A DNA stretch of 64,000 bases from Lactuca virosa. Taxonomy: Eukaryota; Streptophyta; Magnoliopsida; Asterales; Asteraceae. The position numbers were made by a program, and so were the translations under genes. The notes beneath the pieces were generated by a model. It was not told the origin of the DNA. It was given only the letters and a program-made list of their open reading frames with translations, and searched no databases. The stretch lies in assembly GCA_928212115.1 (NCBI GenBank), contig CAKMRJ010000001.1, positions 370,812,711-370,876,710 of the forward strand, written 5' to 3'. Of this stretch, positions 57,370 to 64,000 are shown piece by piece (positions within the stretch are counted from its first letter, which is position 1; each line of letters starts with the position of its first letter).

Positions 57370-59065
57370 TGTAACATCCCAAAAATTTCAACAAATTTAA
57401 ACTTTTCAAAACAACCGTTTTACTAATAAAAGTGTTTACAAAAACCATTGTTTCCAAAACATGATTGAAAATCAGAGTCTCCCAAGATCCAATCAGTTGT
57501 AAAACCAAGGATGTGTACGGCCATGCCTTCGCCTTGCCAAAAGCATCTGGAGCACCTGAAACAATAAACTAAAACCGTAAGCACAAAGCTTAATGAGTTC
57601 CCCCAAAATACTGATACATAACAAATAGTACACATAATAACAGCATGTAAAGGGTCCACAGCTTTACAGACTGGATTACCCCTGAGCCCACAGCAAGAGT
57701 CTGGCTTGCCTATCGGGCCCAGAGCTCATGTATGGTTTACTCCCGAGCCCACAGCATAAGTCTACTTTCCCCCTAGGTGCCTTCGACCCCTAAGTATAGT
57801 GAGGAAAACTCACCTCACAAACTGAACAGAAGTTGATGAGGTCCCGACTCCGAATCTCAGCTCCAACCGAAACCTATTCCTCCAAGTGACCAATCAAAAT
57901 CAAAATCCCGAAATACCAAAAACACCCTCAAGATCAAACTTGTCAAACTCAACTCGTCAAACCAACTAGGTCAACCGAGTCTACCCAATCGAGTCAACCC
58001 GGCCGAGCCAACTCGACCGGGTCAACTCAGGGTGCGTATGCGGGGCGTACCCTCGCAAGTCCTAAACTCCATTAAGAGTTTATTCCATTAAGTTCTTACA
58101 TCCAAACTCAGATCCAAGCCCAGAATGATGTTCTAAGTCATAAAGCTTCCAAATTTTTTTCAACTTAATCCATTAAGTACAAGTCTCCAACTTTCAGATC
58201 TGAATCAAAATGATGTTTAGATGGATAAAGTTTCCAACTTCATATATAACAAGGTCACAAACTTCCAAGATCTAAACTTTATGCACTAAAATGACCAAAA
58301 GCTCATAATCATCCAAAACTAGTTATATCTAACAAATGCATCACCAAGATTCAAACTTTATACATCTAGAAGATATATCAAGGTGAACAAAGTCCAGATC
58401 TACAAGCTCCAATGCAACCAACATTTCTCCAAGAAGTTCCTGCTTCTCCAAGGTGCACCATGCATACTCCAAAGAACTCAAAAACACCTTCTTTTATCAC
58501 ACATGGCTCATCTAGGGTTAGGGTGTCATGGAAGGGGTGTTAGAGGGTGGAGGCTGAGAATAGAGTGGGTTTGGGGGGGGGGGGGGGGGGGGTTAAGGAG
58601 CTTAAATAGGACTCAAACCACGAAAATAGGGTTTGGACACTGATTGCGTATGCCCAGCGTACTCCTGGTACACCTAGCGTAATCAGGATTCCCTAAGTAC
58701 GCCCGGCGTACACCTCCTTGTACGCCCAACGTACTCAGCTTGGCCCAAAACCACCCAAACTTCAAACGGTCATAACTTCTTCGTTATAACTCTGATTTTG
58801 ACAACGAGAAGCCCTACACTTCTATCAACTTTATTTAGCCTGAAAATCAACCGAACTAAAATCAAAAATTCAAAAAAGGCCCAAATCAATGCCTTTACCG
58901 ATACCCTTGGGCTCTAAAGTACAAACCGAACCCTTTCATCACATAACCAACATCACCCACATCCAAATAGGTATAAACCTTTCTTCCCAAAGGCCCTAAG
59001 CCTTATGATAACTGATGGTCGGTCACGGCCCCAAACAATGAAGTAATTCGAAGTCGATTGTTACA
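57370..59065 (-). repeat. Solo LTR F (Gypsy family)
   Basis: 1696 bp, TGTAACATCCC...TTGTTACA on the plus strand, with perfect ATGTG duplications (57365-57369 and 59066-59070). Removal restores GAT ACG GGA TGT GGT TTC (DTGCGF) of E's protease. No coding inside. Same family as L's LTR (62537-62780). It contains GTACGCCCGGCGTAC-type palindromes (about 58030-58050, 58645-58735), one unit of the module of about 165 bp of Gypsy G (58768-58850) and a G20 run. Confidence 0.93.
58573..58592. repeat. G20 homopolymer in solo LTR F
   Basis: Twenty consecutive G on the plus strand. Confidence 0.95.
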
Positions 59066-59952
59066 ATGTGGTTTCCACATTTTTTCTGATATGAATGGGC
59101 TAAGGGAAAGTGAAGAGGTCGCGCATGGGAAGCTGAACCTGATCATGGGGAATAGGAGAAAGTCAGATGTTACCACGATTGGAGTTTATGAGTTTGTGTT
59201 TGATAATAATGTTAGGGTTGATTTAAGCAGTTGTTGTTATTCGTCAGATATGACAAGAGACATAATTTCACTTCATGTTTTATTTAGACAAGGATATTGT
59301 TATAGTTTTGACAATAATGATGGTGAAATTTTAGTTTATAAAAATGGTTCATTTATTTTCATCCTTGTAATGGTGTATATGAAAATGTTGTGCATGTTAA
59401 TAAGAAATGCATCGCCCAACTCCAAAGGATGGAGTGTTGGAATCGTTTGACCTTAAATCAGACGATGAATGCGAAACTTATTTATTAGGCACTCTGGAAA
59501 AAACAACTTTCACTAGTACTTGTGAAAGAGGTGAAGGATTGTTAGACCTCATGCATACTGATGTATGTGGTCCTTTCATATCCACCACAAGGGATGTTAA
59601 TTGCTACTACGGGACGTTTACTAATGTTTATAGTAGATATGGGTATATCTATTTAATCAAGCATAAATCATAAACTTTCGAAAACTTCAAAGAATTTATG
59701 CACGAGGTATAGAATCAATTGGGAAAGAAGATAAAGATGCTCCAGTCCGATAGAGGTGGAGAGTATCTTTGTATCGAGTTCAACCACTATCTTAAGGAAT
59801 GTGGAATTGTTTCATAATTGACACCTCCTAGGGCACCACAACTTAATGGTGTAGCTGAGAGGCGTAATTGAACATTCATTGACATTTTTCATTCCATGAT
59901 AAGTCGAGCTTCACTCCCTATATTATGTTGGGGTATGCCTTAGAGACAGCCG
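59066..59952 (+). pseudogene. Element E protease and integrase
   Basis: Protease continues as CGFHIFSDMNGLRESEEVAH and LNLIMGNRRKSDVTTIGVYE (59058-59440). The zinc-binding pre-integrase is largely deleted. Integrase follows: DGVLESFDLKSDDECETYLL, FTSTCERGEGLLDLMHTDVC (first Asp), YSRYGYIYLIKHKS, then past stops SDRGGEY (second Asp, about 59748) and NGVAERRN (Glu, about 59858). Five or so stops. It is closest to A (KSDDTCKSC, CERGEGLLDLIQTDVC), so E and A are related families. Truncated at 59952 by K. Confidence 0.87.
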
Positions 59953-60049
59953 TGTTGGGTTTAATTGTATTGTGTCAAGTGTATGCATATTAAAGTTTAT
60001 TTTATTCCAGTTTGGGCCTGCCTATTATCGGATCTACTAGGTAGTTTAG

Positions 60050-60140
<91 letters not shown>

Positions 60141-60331
60141 CATGCATGTAACATTAGGGTTAACATTTTGAAACCCTAATTTCCGTTTGTACGCTCTTAC
60201 AGAGAAGTTCTTGAGAACTCTTCTAGAGTCGATTAATCAAAGCATTAGGCACACTTTTGATATTCATTGTTCTTGTCTTTAATTCATGTCATTATTATAG
60301 AATCTATCGATCATAATTATTGTTCTTAAAA
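59953..60331 (+). repeat. LTR of Copia element K
   Basis: Starts TGTTGGGTTTAATTG at 59953, right after E's integrase, and ends just before a primer site TTGGTATCAGAGC at 60332-60344. Right end uncertain because no CA is visible at the boundary. Holds an (AT)n run (60053-60138). No partner LTR or target duplication inside the window. Confidence 0.65.
60053..60138. repeat. (AT)n microsatellite in LTR K
   Basis: About 86 bp of TA repeats. The open frame reading IYIYIY across it is an artefact of the repeat. Confidence 0.95.
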
Positions 60332-60541
60332 TTGGTATCAGAGCAGGAGATAATGTAATTAATTCGCTATTCTTCTGTCGAGTTTTGGTAGGGTTTTACA
60401 TTTTTTCTTAGATTTGTTCTTGTTGTCTCAATTGTCTCAATAGATTGTAGATTCTAAATCTAGATCTCAAGTTTTACCCTTGAACTCGATTCACGTTTTA
60501 CACATATGGTTCTATATTTGATATTGTGAATTCTTGATAAG

Positions 60542-61440
60542 ATGGCTCACGAAGATCCTCACTCTCTTTCGTTCAATCTCTCAAGCAGTATTGGACCCAC
60601 GACAAGGATTCCAATTCTCTTTCTAGACGATTATGAAGTTTGGGCTCTCCACTTTGAAGATTATGTTATTGGAATATAAGAACATGGCTCCACAGTATGG
60701 CATGCGGTTATGCAAGAGACGTACGCGTATACGGATACCAAAAAGGAAATCAAAACTCTCGCTGACTAAAATACACTTATTGTTGAACATACTGTTCCAC
60801 AAGATGAGAAGGATAAACTGATGAGTAATACAAAAGCAATGAGAATCATTTGTTTTGCTCTTCCTCCAGACACTTTTCGTCTTGTGAGTGCATGCGATAC
60901 TGCTAAAGGTATTTGGGATAGGTTGAAGGAGTTATATTCAAGTGATGCCGATTTGGAACATTCCGTGCAAATAATGCTCTTATCGGAGTTTGGAGCATTT
61001 GTAAAACCTGATGAGAAGCTGGATTAGACGTTTAATCGCTTCAATCATTTGTTAGGCAGGATGCTCAAGAACAAACTCAAGCGTGAAGTAACTGAACAAA
61101 AAGTCACTTTTATGAATGGGCTTAGATCCGAATGGAAGGCTGTTGTTTCCACGGTTAAGGCACACGAACAATTTAAAAGCTATTCGTTGGCCAAACTTGT
61201 GGGCATTGTGAGATCTCATGAAGAGGAAGTAACAAAGGAAGTGAAGCTTGTTTCAAGCATGGGATCCTTAGCGTTGGTTGCGAAGGGAAAGAAGACTGTA
61301 GAGGAAGATTCTGAATCAGACCTTTCGGAAAGAGAAATCTGAAAAGAAGACAAGGCTCTTTTGGTGTCCAATCCCAAGAAGTTCTATAAGAAGAATTTCT
61401 CCTGTTACAGAAACAAGTTCAGACAGGCTCCGTTTTAGGC
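60542..61440 (+). pseudogene. Element K gag
   Basis: Copia-type Gag of another lineage. Start ATG 60542 (MAHEDPHSLSFNLSSSIGP), PILFLDDYEVWALHFEDYV, then a TAA at about 60678; MSNTKAMRIICFALPPDTFR, YSSDADLEHSVQIMLLSEF, MLKNKLKREVTEQKVTFMNG, LRSEWKAVVSTVKAHEQFKS, SDLSEREI, then past further stops NPKKFYKKNFSCYRNKFRQ, where the knuckle region should begin. At least four stops. Sequence is lost or unrecognisable after about 61490. Confidence 0.82.
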
Positions 61441-62159
61441 CTACAACCAGTCAAATCGAAGTTTGGAATAAGGAGCACGTCATGATAAGTTCCTGAAGAG
61501 GATTTACCCATTTTTTAGTCCAGAAATCGATTTCTAAATGGAGTTATGAACAATTTTGTTATTTTTTCATAGTTTTGGGGGTTTTGTTTTTGTGTTTGTA
61601 TTTGGCCCATGGACCATTAGGGTTCCGTTTTAACTTATGCTTCTTACTTAACTATTGTTGATGTAATTTGCATGGTCGATGATCAGTTTTATGAACTTTC
61701 AATTTTCTCCCAAAATTATGTGTGTTAAACCAGATTTTGAAGCCAATCCAACGGTATTCATATAATCAACATGGTTTTGAATAGATTGACATGGGTATTA
61801 TGTTAGAATCAACATCAACAATTCACTCTTATTAATCTTTGTTATGTTTTGCACGTTGCATCACTCACGCTCAACAAACCAAAATGGCAACTCATTAAAA
61901 TATCAATATTTTGGAAAGTTAATTTCTTCATGATGACTTCTAGTTGAACTCCAACAACCTAGGAAATATTGTAGCTTCAACAGACTCATCATCACTAATA
62001 TGTGTTTTGGACTCAAGGTCAATGAATTTTTGTTTTTTGTATATGTTTTGTGGATACAACCACATGCCCCATAATTTAAACAATCTTAGGCTAATAGATT
62101 CAATCCTACAACGGTTGGACTCAGACGAGAGCTGCGAAGCAGGACCAAACCCCACAGCC
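61441..62159. other. Unassigned sequence between K gag and L leader
   Basis: About 720 bp, A/T-rich. I recognise no domain on either strand and no similarity to the other elements here. Short open frames on both strands (61940-62162) look accidental. It must contain the K/L boundary. Confidence 0.4.
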
Positions 62160-62536
62160 TAAGATCATTTAAACCATGTAGCATGTGACTTAGCGTATCC
62201 ACTCAATAGCCAGTTCACACGCAAAAGAGTCACACAACAGCTAAATATAGGAATTCTATAGGAACTAAGGCATCACATAATCAAGCAATTCTATCAAGCG
62301 ATTCATGAAGATCCCTAGCTTATCACTAGCATGCTGTTCTAACATATCACAATATCAAATAACAGTATGGTATTTTGGGGTCTACTTACTGGCTCCGGAT
62401 GATCGTATACATCGCATCCTCCTTATGTATTTTGAAAACCATTTGAAAATCATTATGAAAATCTTTTCCTTAGTTTGAGACTGGATTCACACTAGTGTTC
62501 CTCCAATTCACTCAAACCATGGCTCTGATACCAACT
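62160..62536 (-). other. Gypsy L leader and primer site
   Basis: Resembles Gypsy I's leader (27560-27855): GGTATTTTGGGG, GGCTCCGGATGATCGTATAC and TTTTGAAAACC blocks, then GGCTCTGATACCAACT abutting the LTR, a tRNA-Met type primer site. No L gag is seen to its left. Confidence 0.75.
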
Positions 62537-62780
62537 TGTAACATCCCAAAAACTTCAACAAATTTAAACTTTTCAATACAACCATTTTACTAATAAAAGT
62601 GTTTACAAAAACCATTGTTTCCAAATCATGATTTAAAATCAGAGTCTCCCAAGATCCAATAAGTTGTAAAACCAAGGATGTGTACGGTCACGCCTTCGCC
62701 TTGCCAAAAGCATCTGGAGCACCTGAAACAATAAATTGAAACCGTAAGCACAAAGCTTAGTGAGTTCCCCCAAAATACCG
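62537..62780 (-). repeat. Gypsy L 5' LTR, truncated by M
   Basis: TGTAACATCCCAAAAAC onward, nearly identical to the first 240 bp of solo LTR F (57370-57610). Stops at 62780 where M begins. Confidence 0.85.
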
Positions 62781-64000
62781 TGTCACAACTGGCATTTTAG
62801 CTAGGAAATTCTATTCTCATGTAAACATTCATCTAGTGTAATAACTTGTACTCTAAATGAATTTCATACTCTATGCTCATTCAAATATATCTCATATGTT
62901 CAATTAAGTGTTGGAAACCCTAGAAATCCCGATTCCAGTTTAATATGAGCTAGGATTCTCTTATTGGGCCTAATGGACCAATAAATCTTTCAACTTGACT
63001 ATGTTGGGCCTAGGAACCCTAATTGGGCTCTAAATGGACCACATTCATAAAACTTTAGCATGTTGGACCATGTGGGCGTAAAATATTCCATTTTTATCTC
63101 TAATAGGTCTTGTTGGGCCATAAACGGTCTCATTTGCATTAATGGGCCGTAAACCCTTTTTATAGGGATTCATTGAGCCGTGAACTAAGATAAGGGCCCA
63201 ATGGGCCGAAAATTTATTTTTTTTGGGCTTCATAAATTCGAACAATTCAAGTAAAGGCCCAAATCTCCTCAATTTCTTTCTTCCTAGCCCAAATCTCGGC
63301 CCAACCCACATAAATACATGTATATAAAAAAAAGGGAAAAGAGAGGAATTTTCCTACCTTGACACCTCATGTTTGCATGGTGGGTATCCATGAAAACATC
63401 ACCTCAAACTATCTTCCTTCTCTCTTCTTCTACCTCTCGGCCGAACCCTCCTCCCTCACCATCTCTTTTTCCTTCAAAAACCTCTCAAGATCACCTCCTT
63501 CCTCCTCTTAGTTTTCGAGATATTGTGTGTGTCTTCAAGAGGATTTTTCATCAAGATCATCATCCTAGGTAAGATCTTACAAACCTAAGTTGATTTACTA
63601 CATCTTTACACTTAAATCACTCCTCTTACACCCATGTTTTTGTGGATCATGTTTCTTAAAACCATCCAAGTTCGAAAAGCTCCTCAAGAGGCTTGCTAAA
63701 GCCGAGATCTTCTCATTTCTCCATCCAAAAACCGAATCCAAACCTCAATGTGAGTTCATACCCCCTTGTTTTCGGTTTTACTTTGTTTTGGGGGGAGAAT
63801 ACAAGTACATATGTGTAGATCTATGTATTAATTAGTGCATGTTATGTGTGATTTTCTTGGTTTATGTTGTGATTATGTGATGAAATATGATAGATCTCGA
63901 AATCTATAACAAAAGAATGTGAAATTTACAAACTATAACACTTTACACACCATAACATGGAAATGAAAGTGTACATTTGTGATGATTGTCGGAAAAATGA
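62781..64000 (+). repeat. LTR M, start of a J-like element, runs off the window
   Basis: Begins TGTCACAACTGGCATTTTAGC and matches the minus strand of J from 38595 leftward in several blocks: GCTAGGAAATTCTA, the GGGCC-rich stretch, and the ACCCCCTTGTTTTCGG block near 63750 (J 37625-37645). Contains several TGGGCC/GGCCCA motifs and AACCCTAA (62900-63305), a TATATAAAA box (63321-63329) and a CT-rich stretch (63415-63520). Whether it is a solo LTR or a full element cannot be seen. Confidence 0.75.
63321..63329 (+). promoter_or_regulatory. TATA box of LTR M
   Basis: TATATAAAA about 540 bp into the LTR, followed by a CT-rich stretch resembling a plant 5' untranslated region. Confidence 0.5.

Noticed and set aside
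59965..60171. Open frame with a long IY repeat
   Set aside because: Translation of an (AT)n microsatellite in LTR K.
63369..63835. Possible host gene start at the right edge
   Set aside because: The stretch is colinear with the minus strand of LTR J, so it is LTR sequence; the frames are short and not shared.

Overview
The window is plant nuclear DNA built almost entirely from LTR retrotransposons inserted into one another. I found no host gene, tRNA, rRNA or CRISPR array. The TG...CA LTRs, primer sites complementary to initiator tRNA-Met (TGGTATCAGAGC), Copia-type and Gypsy-type pol domains, long (AT)n runs and short palindromes such as ACTCGNCGAGT and GTACGCNNNGCGTAC all point to a large, repeat-rich eudicot genome. 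From memory of similar repeats I favour Asteraceae, possibly lettuce (Lactuca); that is an inference.

Layout, outermost element first. E is a plus-strand Copia element. Its leader and gag start at 1-530, resume at 56692-57369 and continue into protease and integrase at 59066-59952. A is a minus-strand, decayed but coding Copia element at 531-56691, inserted in E's gag. Two related gag-only elements sit inside A: B (plus, 3169-10732) in A's reverse transcriptase, and C (minus, 18824-55007) in A's leader. Two Gypsy elements sit inside C: I (minus, 21342-29600) in C's tail and G (minus, 33032-53184) in C's leader. Inside G are a solo LTR J (35465-38595) and another gag-only Copia element H (39819-47623). 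Right of A, E is interrupted by a Gypsy solo LTR F (57370-59065) and cut off by a third Copia type, K (from 59953). The right edge holds the 5' end of a minus-strand Gypsy element L, broken by the start of a J-like LTR M that runs off the window. Most insertions are supported by 5-bp target duplications, and removing them rejoins the interrupted reading frame or leader.

A tandem duplication of about 4.36 kb (10247-14603 and 14604-18957) copies part of B's 3' LTR, the 5' half of A's coding region and the edge of C's LTR. It therefore happened after B and C had inserted.

How the parts relate: A encodes Gag, protease, integrase, RT and RNase H, all now frameshifted. B, C and H share A's LTR ends, primer site, polypurine tract and leader layout, but carry a shortened Gag followed by a decayed pol that acts as a 3.5-4 kb noncoding tail. 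They look like a non-autonomous family that depended on an A-like helper. Only B's gag is still open. The Gypsy elements are separate families with 1.7-3.1 kb LTRs rich in short tandem and palindromic repeats.
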